Numbered from the stretch's first letter, positions 8,650 to 18,554 are shown. The stretch: 64,000 nucleotides of DNA from Salsuginibacillus kocurii DSM 18087 (GCF_000377705.1 NZ_KB898623.1:310001-374000); one strand, 5' to 3'. The notes: generated by a model not told the origin, from the letters alone. Program-made: numbers and translations.

Positions 8650-9216
8650 TTAAAGTGATTTTATTGCAAGCAATTTGCGATAGAGGGCGGCAATCGGCAA
8701 GCCAACGATTGAAAAATAATCTCCTTCCACACGTTCCACAAAACAAGCACCACTTCCTTGTATGCCGTATGCTCCTGCTTTATCCATTGACTCACCACTG
8801 GCAATATAGTCATCAATCTCTTGAGAGGAAAGAGGAAAAAAAGTCACCACTGCATGACCATAAAAAGTCTGAATTTGTTCTTTATCACTCCGAAGAGCCA
8901 CACCCGTATATACTTCATGGGTATTTGCAGATAATGAAGCAAGCATGCGTTTCGCTTCTGGCTCATCTTTTGGTTTGCCCAAAATATGACCTAGATGTAC
9001 AACTACTGTATCTGCACCAATTACAATAGAATCAGGCTCAACTTCTGACACCGCTTCAGCCTTCTGCTTTGCCAGCTGCATTACAACTTCTTGTGGAGAA
9101 AGATTAGGATCTACTTCTTCTTTGATATTTGGAATTTGAATCGAAAAGGAAAGGCCTGCTTGTTCAAGCAAGGCTTTTCGTCGAGGAGAACTGGATGCTA
9201 AAATAAGCGAATTCAT
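8650..9216 (-). CDS. maf: Maf-family nucleotide pyrophosphatase
   Basis: Nucleoside triphosphate pyrophosphatase, thought to clear non-canonical nucleotides; in B. subtilis overexpression blocks septation. It starts MNSLILASSSPRRKALLEQ with the SSSPRR substrate loop and has GADTVVV near residue 70. The frame begins at 9246, but the ATG at 9216 fits the family start and is preceded by AAAGGGG, so it is chosen (188 residues). It is 28 bases upstream of radC. Confidence 0.93.
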   Translation of the reverse strand: MNSLILASSSPRRKALLEQAGLSFSIQIPNIKEEVDPNLSPQEVVMQLAKQKAEAVSEVEPDSIVIGADTVVVHLGHILGKPKDEPEAKRMLASLSANTHEVYTGVALRSDKEQIQTFYGHAVVTFFPLSSQEIDDYIASGESMDKAGAYGIQGSGACFVERVEGDYFSIVGLPIAALYRKLLAIKSL

Positions 9217-9231
9217 GAAGGGGCCCCTTTC

Positions 9232-9252
9232 CAATATATGTTGCATATATTG
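9232..9252 (-). promoter_or_regulatory. 9-bp dyad touching the maf ribosome site
   Basis: CAATATATG (9232-9240) and CATATATTG (9244-9252) form a perfect dyad with a 3-base centre, directly before the AAAGGGG of maf. On the minus strand it includes TACAAT, a possible -10 box. It could be an operator or an mRNA hairpin next to the ribosome site. Confidence 0.4.
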
Positions 9253-9336
9253 TACTAAGTAAATCTAAGTTTACCAAATTCTTTGCCCACTGAAAAGAAA
9301 ATGATGGAAACACAATTAACCACCTGAACATTTGAG

Positions 9337-10302
9337 CTATTCTATTAGAGTGACTAACGCTTCCATTGCTAGCTGATGTCGCTTTTTTTCATTTCCTTCC
9401 TTTTCCCATCCTGCCTTCACTTTTTCTAAACTTTCTATGATCTCATCGTTTAATTCATAAGTTTCCGCTTCACGAGCAGCTTCTTCAAAGCTATCCACAA
9501 GCGTTTCTGCTTTTCCTTCCAGTTCCTCTGAATTGGTGTTTATTGAATACTCAAGTGCTTCACTTAAAAATTGTTTAATATGTGTGCTTTCTTCATCAAT
9601 AGATAATGTGAACGTCTCTGTTTTTTCAAATGTTTCAGGGAATTCTTCTAATGATAAAAGTTCACTTTCTGATTCTTCTGGAAGCATTGTCAAAAGAAGA
9701 AGGAGATGGTCTTCCGTTGGGACTACTGTACCGTAAACACCTTCAGCTTCTAGTTGTTCAAGGTGTTCGTTTGCCTTTGCTTCCGTTTCAAAGGCACCTG
9801 CTTGTTTCACATTAAATGACCATGTTGAATCTGAAGCTGCCGTTTCTTCACTTAATGTATCTTGGTCAAAAGCAAGGCTAGCAGGTTCTGTTTCTTCCGT
9901 CGCATCATTCAACCAATATAAAAAGATAAATCCGAACAATAAACCGAGGCTTACCGCCCCCATAACTAATGCAATCCAGCGTCCTAACCATAACTTTTGG
10001 TCATTCCCCGGCGGTGATTCATTCTTCTTTTTTTTTCGACTGAAGGGAAGGCCCGGGCTCCATGTTCGGTTGCCATCATCCCAATATGGACCTTGTTTTG
10101 TTTTGTATTCTTCCTGTTTGGAAGAAAAGTCAATAATTTTAGGCTCTCTGCTTTCTTCTTCAACACCTTCTTTTTCTTTCTCCATCCCTGTCTCTTCTGG
10201 TTCTTTTTTTTCTTCAAAAGAATTTTGTTTCGATTGTCCCTCATTTACCTTCATTTTTTTCCCATTCAAATGGACAGAAAACCGGTCTCTCCGTGGGCTC
10301 AC
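9337..10302 (-). CDS. spoIIB: SpoIIB-like SPOR-domain membrane protein
   Basis: Likely SpoIIB, which helps septal peptidoglycan dissolution and recruits the engulfment proteins. The start is GTG at 10302, preceded by a very strong GGGGGAGGG; the in-frame ATG at 10341 has none. A charged N-terminal region of about 105 residues is followed by one membrane helix at about 109-132 (LVMGAVSLGLLFGFIFLYWL) and a SPOR-like domain (WSFNVKQAGAFETEAKANEH) at about 161-202. The C-terminal 120 residues are acidic and helical. Sequence is divergent, and the identification leans on its place between maf and comC. Confidence 0.8.
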   Translation of the reverse strand: MSPRRDRFSVHLNGKKMKVNEGQSKQNSFEEKKEPEETGMEKEKEGVEEESREPKIIDFSSKQEEYKTKQGPYWDDGNRTWSPGLPFSRKKKKNESPPGNDQKLWLGRWIALVMGAVSLGLLFGFIFLYWLNDATEETEPASLAFDQDTLSEETAASDSTWSFNVKQAGAFETEAKANEHLEQLEAEGVYGTVVPTEDHLLLLLTMLPEESESELLSLEEFPETFEKTETFTLSIDEESTHIKQFLSEALEYSINTNSEELEGKAETLVDSFEEAAREAETYELNDEIIESLEKVKAGWEKEGNEKKRHQLAMEALVTLIE

Positions 10303-10366
10303 GCTTGTCCCTCCCCCTGCTGCACGTCTATCAGTTAACATAAGCGTATCATAATAAATGTAAAAA

Positions 10367-10393
10367 AGAACAAGACATTTGTCGTCTTGTTCT
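10367..10393 (-). terminator. Strong terminator after comC
   Basis: A perfect 10-bp stem AGAACAAGAC / GTCTTGTTCT with a 7-base loop, followed on the minus strand by TTTTTT. It lies about 220 bases after the comC stop and 65 bases before spoIIB. The interval 10394-10610 has an unopened frame discussed under rejected items and nothing else. Confidence 0.85.
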
Positions 10394-10610
10394 AGTTCTA
10401 TCTTTAATCATCTAATGGGCCTTTGCGTGAGGGGTGTTCTAGAAATTCATGTTTTAGCAGTTCTTCTTCTAAAGACTCTAGTTTAGGAGAATAAAACGTC
10501 GTAGCCTGAACGGTGATTATACCTTCCCGAACAGTGAAGGGACACGCTGCCTGTCTCTTCTAAGCCAAAAACGAAAGTGGACAAAACAGCTTGGGTATTA
10601 GGCACCTATT

Positions 10611-11375
10611 TTATAACCAAAGTCCTTTATACCAATCTAAAATTGACTCTCCTATGAAATAAGCGACCAGAGCACCAACAACGATAAACGGGCCAAACGG
10701 CATAGGGACGCCACGTTTTACATGACCGCTCAATAAACCAATTCCACCTATCAAAGCTCCGAGAAAGACAGATAGAAAAAAAGTAAGAAAGGTTAACTGC
10801 CATCCGGCTACAACGCCAATGACAGCAAACAATTTAATATCCCCGCCACCCATGCCGCCGCGGCTTGCCCATGCAATCGTAAATAACAGCATAAATCCAA
10901 TTCCAGCCCCGAGAAGTGGTTCCCACCAGGAACCCAGGGGTGCGATGGTGAAGCGCAAACCAATAAGTGGGACAACAAAAAACAGGAGTAATTTATCAGG
11001 AATGAGCATGTACTTCAGGTCGCTGACCATGACGCCATGCAATAACAATATATAAAGAAGTGCTATAAGAAACTCTGGCTGCCAGCCAAAAGTTAACCAG
11101 GCAAATACAAAAAGTGAACCTGTGAATAGTTCCATCGTTGGATAAAGCGGGGAGATTGAGGTACAACAATAGCGACATTTCCCCTTTAAAGTGAACCAGG
11201 AAAATAACGGTATTAAATCATATGCCCGCAATGTCGTATGGCAACATGGACAACGCGAGCGGTCTAGTGTGAAAGATTCCTGTTTAGGAATACGAAGACC
11301 GACCACATTCATAAAGGAGCCGAACACAAGCCCAAGAGTAAAAAGATACAGGCCAATTCCAACAGTTATGGTCAT
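10611..11375 (-). CDS. comC: ComC-type prepilin peptidase
   Basis: Membrane aspartyl protease (A24) that cleaves and N-methylates type IV pilin-like competence proteins such as ComGC. The N-terminal methylase region has paired cysteines (CPCC near residue 40, CRYC near 65) and the peptidase site GGGDIKLFAVIG carries the GxGD motif near residue 175. Eight or so hydrophobic helices. The ATG at 11375 behind GAAAGGA is chosen over the frame start at 11420. 254 residues. Its presence suggests genes for DNA uptake elsewhere. Confidence 0.94.
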   Translation of the reverse strand: MTITVGIGLYLFTLGLVFGSFMNVVGLRIPKQESFTLDRSRCPCCHTTLRAYDLIPLFSWFTLKGKCRYCCTSISPLYPTMELFTGSLFVFAWLTFGWQPEFLIALLYILLLHGVMVSDLKYMLIPDKLLLFFVVPLIGLRFTIAPLGSWWEPLLGAGIGFMLLFTIAWASRGGMGGGDIKLFAVIGVVAGWQLTFLTFFLSVFLGALIGGIGLLSGHVKRGVPMPFGPFIVVGALVAYFIGESILDWYKGLWL

Positions 11376-11532
11376 AGTTTTTCCTTTCTTGAATGGTAGG
11401 CACCAGAGCCTAGTTTCCATACTTTCACAGATGTTATATAGGTGACTTTTAGTCTATCATAGTAATTAGAATGTACTGGGCGGGGCTGGAATGTTACAGA
11501 CTGGCGGGGAGAACAATAACATAAGGAATTGT

Positions 11533-13242
11533 TCACACATGTTCCAGACTTCCAAACACAGACACCTTGTTCCTTCCCGCCTGTTTTGCTCCGATATACA
11601 TGGCGCGATCTGCTTTTCTCAGTAAAGACAGAGGGTGATCATCATCTGGGATCGTCGTTATTAAACCGATACTAGCAGTCACTGAAACTTCCTCTACGTT
11701 GGTTGTTAAATCCGAAGCTATAGTAAACGATGTGTGAGCTATTTTTTGCCTGAGTTGTTCAGCAGTTGCTATTGCCTCACATTCATTTGTATCCTCTAAA
11801 ATAACTGCAAATTCCTCTCCACCATAACGCGCGACTAACGCATGATCAGGAGATTCCTTTTGTAACAGCAGTGCTAACTCGCGTAAAATGATATTCCCTT
11901 TTTCGTGACCATAGTGGTCATTAATTGCTTTGAAATGGTCTACATCAAGTAAGAGAACCGTTAAATATTGCTTAAAAGCCCGAGCTTGCATAAATTTATT
12001 ATGCAGCGCTTCTTCCAAGTACCGGTAATTGTATAGTTGTGTTAATGCACAGGTTTCACTTTCTTCTTTTACCTGTTCATAAAACCTTGCGTTGTCAATT
12101 GCTACATTTAAATAATTTGCCAAGAACTCTGCTATACTTACATGATCACTTTTGAATGCATGAGCTTCTTTGCTAGCAAGTGTAAGTACACCTCCCAGCT
12201 CACCACCTCGGTACATTGGTACACTAATGACGGCTTCACACTCCTCAAACTGCTCGGTAAGTATATTTTCTTTCCATTCACTAGCATTTGTGTATAACAG
12301 AGATTGTCTTGTTTTTAATACAGCTTCACTAATCGTGTCCCCCTCTATTAATGAACAAGGTAGATGGTTCTTGTCAAACCGGTCTGCCCAGTATATTGAT
12401 AGAACATTATCTTTTACGTCATAGATTTGCAGAATATCTACCGGAAATAACTCACGTATCTTTTTCGAAAATAATTGGACAATTTGCGTTTCATATAATG
12501 ATGTGCTCAGTTCATAACCTATCATGTTCACTTTTTCCAAGTAGATGCTCGTTTCGTCTGCTTGATAATAAAGCTTGAGCATTAATGCAAGAGTAAGAAA
12601 AGGCAGACCTACATAAAACAAGGCAACTGTTCCTACTTCATTAAATAAAAAGACAAGAATTAATCCAAATGGAACTTTCAACCCTGATAAAGTTAATTCC
12701 CAATAAAAGTCTTTGGTTAAATATGGAACAGGTCGATGCAGTACGAAATTTCGGAATACATAAATAAAAGAATGGTTAAAGATTGTATAAGTTGAAAAAT
12801 AGATAAGCACAGGTATTAATTGCAGTGAAAGAGAGCCTTCCATAACAGGTGTTAATGAACCGCCAGCAATCCAGTACATAGCTGCTGCTGAAGTTGACGT
12901 GCATAAAAACATGACCGAATTGACTAGATAGCGATAGGATTCGCTCTTTTTCACACGTAATAAGACAAGTGAACTTAACACGGCAAGTTGGGTTACCAGA
13001 ATTTCCGCAAGCAGGCCAAACTGTAAAAAGGTAGCGAGGGAGACACCTTGGAATAAGACTACGGATGAATTCTTCATCTTAATCGGAAACATGGCAACCA
13101 GAACAGCCAATACGGCAAATAACAGTACATCAACAAAATGAGCAGACAACCAGGGGGTGGGAAAATAGATAACGCCTATTAAATAACCCGCCGCACCAAC
13201 TATCCAAACAGCTAATAACCACGTCATCTTATTTTCTGCCAC
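11533..13242 (-). CDS. Membrane-bound GAF-GGDEF diguanylate cyclase
   Basis: Predicted diguanylate cyclase making cyclic di-GMP. About seven membrane helices occupy residues 5-220, a GAF-like sensor domain follows at about 240-375 (ISVPMYRGGELGGVLTLAS), then a GGDEF domain with RYGGEEF near residue 473, DVDHFKAINDHYGHEKGN and DRAMYIGAKQAGRN. The active site is intact as GGEEF; no RxxD inhibitory site is seen at the expected position. The GTG at 13242 behind a G-rich ribosome site is preferred over the ATG at 13266. From memory, B. subtilis has no such gene between comC and folC, so it is a lineage-specific insertion. Confidence 0.85.
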   Translation of the reverse strand: MAENKMTWLLAVWIVGAAGYLIGVIYFPTPWLSAHFVDVLLFAVLAVLVAMFPIKMKNSSVVLFQGVSLATFLQFGLLAEILVTQLAVLSSLVLLRVKKSESYRYLVNSVMFLCTSTSAAAMYWIAGGSLTPVMEGSLSLQLIPVLIYFSTYTIFNHSFIYVFRNFVLHRPVPYLTKDFYWELTLSGLKVPFGLILVFLFNEVGTVALFYVGLPFLTLALMLKLYYQADETSIYLEKVNMIGYELSTSLYETQIVQLFSKKIRELFPVDILQIYDVKDNVLSIYWADRFDKNHLPCSLIEGDTISEAVLKTRQSLLYTNASEWKENILTEQFEECEAVISVPMYRGGELGGVLTLASKEAHAFKSDHVSIAEFLANYLNVAIDNARFYEQVKEESETCALTQLYNYRYLEEALHNKFMQARAFKQYLTVLLLDVDHFKAINDHYGHEKGNIILRELALLLQKESPDHALVARYGGEEFAVILEDTNECEAIATAEQLRQKIAHTSFTIASDLTTNVEEVSVTASIGLITTIPDDDHPLSLLRKADRAMYIGAKQAGRNKVSVFGSLEHV

Positions 13243-13273
13243 TCCCTCCACCCCCTTTAGCTGCATGAAAAAC

Positions 13274-13305
13274 CTTACGGCTAGCCGACTTCTAGCGTTA
13301 GTAAG
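13274..13305 (-). terminator. Probable folC terminator
   Basis: On the minus strand CTTAC...GCTAG pairs with CTAGC...GTAAG around a 7-base loop, with small bulges, followed by GGTTTTT. It lies about 60 bases after the folC stop. Confidence 0.5.
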
Positions 13306-13367
13306 TATTTGCTTGAGACCAATTCGTTGGTTTTCACTAACTCAATACTCACCCTTTTATCTGTTAA

Positions 13368-14663
13368 TTACATAAACGTGGTTCTAACAGTAGATATAAA
13401 GTATAAAGAACCGGTAATTAATATGAGATCTGCTGGTTCGGCCTGTGCTTTTGTAGCATTAATAGCCTCAAAGACATCTTCAACCGGTTGAGCCCCTATA
13501 GTCATAGCTTTTCCCTTTACTTCTTCTGAACTCGGAGCCCGATACCCTTCAAAAGTCGTAAATTTTAGGGATGATAATGGAAAATCCATCAAAGACGCAA
13601 AGACTTGTTCCGGGTCTTTTTCACTGGTGCAACAGAGAATAAGATGGATTTGTTTATCTTTGTATTGCTGGCTAATATAAGAAGCTAAGGCATCAACCCC
13701 TTCTTTATTGTGGGCCCCGTCTAAAATGATAAGCGGATGTTCTTGCACCACCTCTAAGCGGGCAGGCCATTGGGCTCGTGTTAAACCGATTCTTATATGT
13801 TCTTCTTCAATGGGCAGCGCGTACATCATTTTTAAATAGTCAAGTGCTGCCATCGCTAACGCAGCGTTTTTTTGTTGATAGCCTCCTTTTAACCCAAGAG
13901 TTAGATCTTTTTTTGTACCAAACGGATAGATCGAGTAATACGAGAATCGTTCATTTCCCGCTTCTGCTTCTATATGAAAATCCTGGCCTAGTTCATATGT
14001 CTTGGTACGATTGTTTTTGGCTGTTTCGCGAATGAGCGTTAAAACTTCCGGATCTTCCTCTGCAGTAGCTACTGGTACCCCTGATTTAATAATGCCAGCT
14101 TTTTCGTAAGCTCTATCTATTTTTTCTTCCCCTAAAATAGCAGCATGGTCACTTCCTACATTCGTTATTAAACTAATCATTGGTGAGACGACGTTCGTAC
14201 AGTCGAGGCGCCCTCCCAGTCCTGTTTCCCAAATTACAATATCCGGGAAAGCATAAGAAGCGAAGTATTTGATGGCTATCACGGTAACAAGCTCAAAAGA
14301 AGTAGGATGGCCCAGTGAAGATTCTTGCAGCTCATCTGCAAGAGGTTTAAGCTGGTTGGCTATTTCCAGGAATGCCTGTTTTGAAATGGGGTCTTTGTCT
14401 ACCGCAATCCGCTCCCGAAAATCCACAATGTATGGAGAAGTGAATGTCCCGGTAACAATTCCCGCCTCGGTCAAAGAGGCCCGCATAAACTCAGCTGTAG
14501 AGCCTTTTCCGTTGGTCCCGGCAATATGTACCGATTTTAAACGCCGTTCTGGCGATCCTAACTTCGCTAATAAATGTTCCACTCGAGAAAGCCCTGGTTT
14601 TATACCAAACGGGGCTTGTTCTTCTACCCACTGTAACGCTTCTTCATACGTTTTTAATGTCAT
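13368..14663 (-). CDS. folC: FolC, folylpolyglutamate/dihydrofolate synthase
   Basis: ATP-dependent ligase that adds glutamate to dihydropteroate or folate. Mur-ligase fold with the P-loop AGTNGKGSTAEF near residue 49, the SPYIVDFRERI segment, ITNVGSDH (metal/ATP site) and DGAHN in the C-terminal domain. The ATG at 14663 sits behind AGGTGAT and is preferred to the GTG at 14672. About 431 residues, normal length. It follows valS after a terminator, as in B. subtilis. Confidence 0.94.
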   Translation of the reverse strand: MTLKTYEEALQWVEEQAPFGIKPGLSRVEHLLAKLGSPERRLKSVHIAGTNGKGSTAEFMRASLTEAGIVTGTFTSPYIVDFRERIAVDKDPISKQAFLEIANQLKPLADELQESSLGHPTSFELVTVIAIKYFASYAFPDIVIWETGLGGRLDCTNVVSPMISLITNVGSDHAAILGEEKIDRAYEKAGIIKSGVPVATAEEDPEVLTLIRETAKNNRTKTYELGQDFHIEAEAGNERFSYYSIYPFGTKKDLTLGLKGGYQQKNAALAMAALDYLKMMYALPIEEEHIRIGLTRAQWPARLEVVQEHPLIILDGAHNKEGVDALASYISQQYKDKQIHLILCCTSEKDPEQVFASLMDFPLSSLKFTTFEGYRAPSSEEVKGKAMTIGAQPVEDVFEAINATKAQAEPADLILITGSLYFISTVRTTFM

Positions 14664-14759
14664 TATAATCACCTAACCTTTTTTGCTTCCTTTTTCGTTT
14701 CGTTACTACAGCTACATTGTTTCTACCTCTGTTTTTACGTAGCAGTATTGCAAAAATAA

Positions 14760-14781
14760 GCTGCCGCTGTATGGCGGCAGC
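14760..14781 (-). terminator. valS terminator
   Basis: Perfect 8-bp GC-rich stem GCTGCCGC / GCGGCAGC with a 6-base loop, then TTATTTTT on the minus strand, 10 bases after the valS stop. Confidence 0.85.
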
Positions 14782-14790
14782 CCTACCTAC

Positions 14791-17433
14791 TTATGAGGAT
14801 AAATCAACAAGGCGCGCAATTACTTTTTCACGCTTATCAATATAATCCCTTTCTTTGCTTCGTTCTTCTTCCACGACGTGAGCTGGGGCCTTACTTACGA
14901 ACCCTTCGTTTGAAAGTTTTTTCTGAACACGCTCTACTTCTTTATCAAGCTTTTCTTTTTCTTTACGCAGGCGCTCCACCTCAGCCTCTACATCAATTAA
15001 TCCTTCTAGAGGCATATAAAGCTCTGCACCACTTAATACATGAGAAACAGCTTTTTCAGGCGGGTCAATCTTCGTATCAAGGGTCAATGTTTCAGGGTAA
15101 CAGAAACGGTCCAAGTAATCTTCGCCCCGCTTTAAACAAGCCAGGGTATCGTCAGTAGCTGCCTGAATTTGCAGCTTGATCGGTCGGCTTGGTGGAACTT
15201 CCATTTCTGCGCGTGTATTTCGAACTGTATGAATAACTTGTTTTAAAAGTTCCATATCCTTTACAGCTTCTTCATCTTTAAGCTCTTCAGAACTTTCTGG
15301 CCAGGCAGCTACCACGATGGAGTCTCCTTCATGTGGCAAGTGCTGCCAAATCTCTTCAGTGATAAACGGCATAAATGGATGAAGTAATCTCATCGTCCGG
15401 TCAAAAACATAAGCAAGCACAGAGCGCGTAGTCGCTTTTGCCTCCTCATCTTCTCCGTAAAGAGGGAGCTTCGCCATTTCGATATACCAGTCACAAACGT
15501 CATCCCAAATAAAGTTATACAATGTGCGGCCGACTTCGCCAAATTCATAACGGTCCATTAAGCGGGTGACATGTTCAATGGTCTCTTGCAACCGTGTTAA
15601 AATCCAGCGGTCGGCTATCGTTTTTTCTCCGGATATGTCGACTTCCTCAGGCTTAAGTCCATCCATATTCATAAGTGCAAATCGGGAAGCATTCCATATT
15701 TTATTGCCAAAATTCCAGTTTGCCTCTACTTTTTCCCAATGGAAGCGCAAATCATTGCCTGGTGTTGTGCCTGTTGCTAGTAAAAATCTAAGCGCATCGG
15801 CACCGTACTGGTCAATAACATCCATCGGGTCCACACCGTTGCCGAGAGATTTACTCATTTTACGCCCTTCTGCATCACGGACAAGTCCATGGATTAACAC
15901 ATCTTCAAATGGGCGTCGTTCGGTAAATTCAATTCCTTGGAAGATCATGCGTGATACCCAGAAGAAAATAATGTCGTAGCCAGTAACTAACACATTAGTT
16001 GGATAATAACGGTTAAAATCTTCAGCTCCTTCATCCGGCCAACCCATAGTAGAGAATGGCCATAACGCTGAACTAAACCATGTGTCTAACACATCATCAT
16101 CTTGTTGCCAGTTTTCTTTATCCTCTGGAGCCGTGCGTCCGACATATAGCTCTCCTGTTTCTTTATGATACCAGGCCGGGATACGGTGCCCCCACCATAG
16201 CTGCCTTGAAATACACCAGTCACGAATGTTTTCCAGCCAATGCAGATAGGTCTTTTCAAAGCGGTCCGGAACAAAGTTTACGTTGTCTTCACTTTGCTGC
16301 TGCTTGATGGCCTGGTCTGCGAGTGGCTGCATATGAACAAACCATTGAGTTGAAAGGTATGGTTCTACCACTGCACCGCTTCGTTCTGAATGTCCAACTG
16401 CGTGAACGTGTTCTTCAATATTAAATAGTACTTCGTCATTTTGCAGGTCACTGACAATTTGCTTACGGCATTCAAAACGGTCAAGACCTTGGTAAGGACC
16501 AGCATTTTCATTCATGACACCACTTTCATCCAAAACGAGTACACGATCTAACTGATGACGGTTACCAAGCTCGAAATCATTAGGGTCGTGTGCCGGTGTC
16601 ATTTTAACTGCACCAGAACCAAATTCCATATCTACATATTCATCAGCCACAATTTCAATTTCACGCCCAATAATCGGCAGAATCACTTTCTTTCCAACCA
16701 GATGCTGGTATCTTTCATCGTCTGGATGAACAGCAACTCCTGTGTCACCTAGCATCGTTTCTGGACGTGTGGTCGCTACTTCTATATATCCTTCTCCATC
16801 TACGAGCGGATATTTCATATGATACAGAGCGCCTTTTACTTCTTCGTATTCCACTTCAATATCAGAGAGAGCTGTTTGGGTAGCTGGATCCCAGTTAATA
16901 ATGTATTCGCCTCTATAAATTAGACCTTTTTCATACAAGCGCACAAATACTTCTCGCACAGCTTCGGATAGCCCCTGGTCAAGCGTAAAACGTTCTCTCG
17001 AATAATCAAGCGAAAGACCCATTTTCCCCCATTGTTCGCGGATAAATTCAGCATACTCTTCTTTCCATTCCCACGATTTTTCAAGAAAGGTTTCACGGCC
17101 CAGATCATGTCTGGATTTCCCTCCTTCTTTTAATTTACCTTCTACCTTTGCTTGCGTTGCAATACCTGCGTGGTCCATGCCGGGAAGCCATAGTGCATCA
17201 TACCCCTGCATGCGCTTCGCTCTAATTAAAATATCCTGCAATGTGACATCCCAAGCGTGCCCTAAATGAAGGCGCCCGGTTACGTTGGGCGGTGGAATGA
17301 CAATCGTAAAGGGATCTTTTTCTTCTTCAGGCTTCGCCTCGAAAAAGCCATTGTTTACCCAGTAAGGATACCATTTTGCTTCAGTTTCTTTTGGGTCGTA
17401 CTTTGTCGACATCGTTGTTTTCATTTCATCCAT
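14791..17433 (-). CDS. valS: ValS, valyl-tRNA synthetase
   Basis: Class I aminoacyl-tRNA synthetase charging tRNA-Val. 880 residues, normal for the family. The HIGH motif appears as [13 protein letters not shown] near residue 50, the KMSKS loop as [10 protein letters not shown] near 525, the editing domain between them ([11 protein letters not shown]), and a C-terminal coiled coil ([20 protein letters not shown]) that grips the tRNA. ATG at 17433 has AAGGAGG seven bases upstream. Expression is governed by the T-box leader at 17663-17898. Confidence 0.98.
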   Translation of the reverse strand: MDEMKTTMSTKYDPKETEAKWYPYWVNNGFFEAKPEEEKDPFTIVIPPPNVTGRLHLGHAWDVTLQDILIRAKRMQGYDALWLPGMDHAGIATQAKVEGKLKEGGKSRHDLGRETFLEKSWEWKEEYAEFIREQWGKMGLSLDYSRERFTLDQGLSEAVREVFVRLYEKGLIYRGEYIINWDPATQTALSDIEVEYEEVKGALYHMKYPLVDGEGYIEVATTRPETMLGDTGVAVHPDDERYQHLVGKKVILPIIGREIEIVADEYVDMEFGSGAVKMTPAHDPNDFELGNRHQLDRVLVLDESGVMNENAGPYQGLDRFECRKQIVSDLQNDEVLFNIEEHVHAVGHSERSGAVVEPYLSTQWFVHMQPLADQAIKQQQSEDNVNFVPDRFEKTYLHWLENIRDWCISRQLWWGHRIPAWYHKETGELYVGRTAPEDKENWQQDDDVLDTWFSSALWPFSTMGWPDEGAEDFNRYYPTNVLVTGYDIIFFWVSRMIFQGIEFTERRPFEDVLIHGLVRDAEGRKMSKSLGNGVDPMDVIDQYGADALRFLLATGTTPGNDLRFHWEKVEANWNFGNKIWNASRFALMNMDGLKPEEVDISGEKTIADRWILTRLQETIEHVTRLMDRYEFGEVGRTLYNFIWDDVCDWYIEMAKLPLYGEDEEAKATTRSVLAYVFDRTMRLLHPFMPFITEEIWQHLPHEGDSIVVAAWPESSEELKDEEAVKDMELLKQVIHTVRNTRAEMEVPPSRPIKLQIQAATDDTLACLKRGEDYLDRFCYPETLTLDTKIDPPEKAVSHVLSGAELYMPLEGLIDVEAEVERLRKEKEKLDKEVERVQKKLSNEGFVSKAPAHVVEEERSKERDYIDKREKVIARLVDLSS

Positions 17434-17662
17434 AAAGAAGCCTCCTTAATTAAATCTATCTGCTTGCCCATCCCGATAACTCGTATTTAAAAGTTAAGGT
17501 TGTTTTGAAGAGAGGGGCATTCTGTGAATTAGCTACAAGCGGATGTTTCCCCCCACAGCGTTTCAGCCACTTGATTGAGCTTCTCATATAAACTTCTTAC
17601 TCTTTGCTTTGCCATTTAAGCAAGCTCACATTCTTTAGAGCGAAGGAGAAGAGCCAACACAT

Positions 17663-17898
17663 AAAAAAACCCCTTCATCAAAGGACGAAGAGGAGTCGCG
17701 GTACCACCTTTGTTTACAGAAAAGAACTTTCTGTACACTTATCCCGATAACAGCGGGGACTGGTTTTCTCTACTTTTTTCAAGAAAACAGCTCAAAGGCG
17801 ACCTTCCTCCGCACCTTATAAGAACCTTCCAGCAATTGGTTCTCTCTCTGGAATAAGAGTGGCGAAGTACTCTTCCTTTTCATAGCGTTTGCTTTATT
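17663..17898 (-). promoter_or_regulatory. T-box leader of valS (specifier GTC, Val)
   Basis: Reads uncharged tRNA-Val to allow read-through of a terminator. On the minus strand the leader has the stem I features AGAGAG and GCTGGAAGGTTC, the specifier GTC at 17802-17800 (aligned with the leucine T-box at 46.3 kb relative to the TTTGAG segment), the T-box core GGTGGTACCGC at 17708-17698, and a terminator CCTCTTCGTC / GATGAAGGGG followed by seven T at 17669-17663. About 230 bases separate it from valS; 17434-17662 shows nothing else clear. Confidence 0.95.
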
Positions 17899-17904
17899 TT
17901 CTTT

Positions 17905-17934
17905 ATTGTACGTCGACGTTGAAGGGTTCGTCAA
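17905..17934 (-). promoter_or_regulatory. valS T-box promoter
   Basis: TTGACG (17934-17929) and TACAAT (17910-17905), 18 bases apart, each one base off the sigma-A consensus. It sets the transcription start near 17898, at the foot of T-box stem I. Confidence 0.75.
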
Positions 17935-17996
17935 TATTTCCCGGGTAATGATTGACTAATTTGACGGACATTCTATGAAAGGTTTGCATATATTAT

Positions 17997-18192
17997 TATA
18001 AAGGCTTTGTTAATTTTGCTGTTGATTTTCTCTAAAAGACGCTCGCTTGCCTCGGGCATTGCTTCAGGTTCCTCGGGAAAAGAACCTTGCGGGATCTTCA
18101 GCTAATGCTATTTCCGAAGGCGTCTCGGACTTTTCTTTACAATCAACATAATTCTAATCTATCAACATTTATCCTTTAACAAAGCCATTATA
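17997..18192. repeat. MITE-like repeat with long terminal inverted repeats
   Basis: GGCTTTGTTAA (18003-18013) is matched exactly by TTAACAAAGCC (18176-18186), and the match extends to 16 of 17 bases (17997-18013 with 18176-18192). Inside, on the minus strand, the core begins GTTGATTGTA, contains GAGACGCCTTCGG, ATCCCGCA and AGCGAGCG, and ends AAATCAACA. This layout resembles, from memory, a short noncoding repeat scattered through many Bacillaceae genomes. A relative lies at 47770-47895. It carries no gene. Confidence 0.7.
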
Positions 18193-18215
18193 AAAAGTGA
18201 AACGAGGGCCATGTT

Positions 18216-18437
18216 ATGCGATATTTTCCTCCCCCTCCTCCTAAACCGCATTTCAAAAAACCTTATAAAAAAAAATACCGTATTCCATATTGGTTATTAA
18301 AATGGCGGCTTATTTTATTACAATGCTTACTTCCTATCATAATATTCCAGATTATACGCACACTCATCTTTCCCACCACACTAGATATTATCCTGGTCAT
18401 AATCTTGATTATCGTGTGGTTCCTTCTTTATAAATAA
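18216..18437 (+). CDS. Small proline-rich/membrane hypothetical protein
   Basis: A 73-residue protein: a Pro-rich, Lys-rich first third (PPPPPKPHFKKPYKKKYR) followed by two hydrophobic helices (LLKWRLILLQCLLPIIIF and DIILVIILIIVWFLLY). The basic segment before the helices suggests the N-terminus stays inside the cell. No family recognised. The ATG has GAGGG eight bases upstream. It lies immediately after the repeat element, whose right end could supply or disturb its promoter. The composition supports a real gene, but conservation is unknown. Confidence 0.5.
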   Translation: MRYFPPPPPKPHFKKPYKKKYRIPYWLLKWRLILLQCLLPIIIFQIIRTLIFPTTLDIILVIILIIVWFLLYK

Positions 18438-18514
18438 TGAAGGATGCTGCCAGTCTACTTCATGATACTTGTTTCGTTTATTACTCGTGTTCAACGAAGA
18501 AATTTTTATATAAA

Positions 18515-18554
18515 AACCCTCTGAACCATTACCCAGTAGGCGGTCCAGAGGGTT
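18515..18554 (-). terminator. ysxE terminator overlapping its stop codon
   Basis: AACCCTCTG (18515-18523) pairs with CAGAGGGTT (18546-18554), with further pairing inside, followed by TTTTTA on the minus strand. The ysxE stop lies in the loop. Confidence 0.8.

Noticed and set aside
10404-10559. 52-codon open frame on the minus strand after comC with a protein-like end (LESLEEELLKHEF)
   Set aside because: It has no ATG, GTG or TTG, follows a TAG in the comC frame, and I recognise no family; it might be a decayed fragment but cannot be supported.
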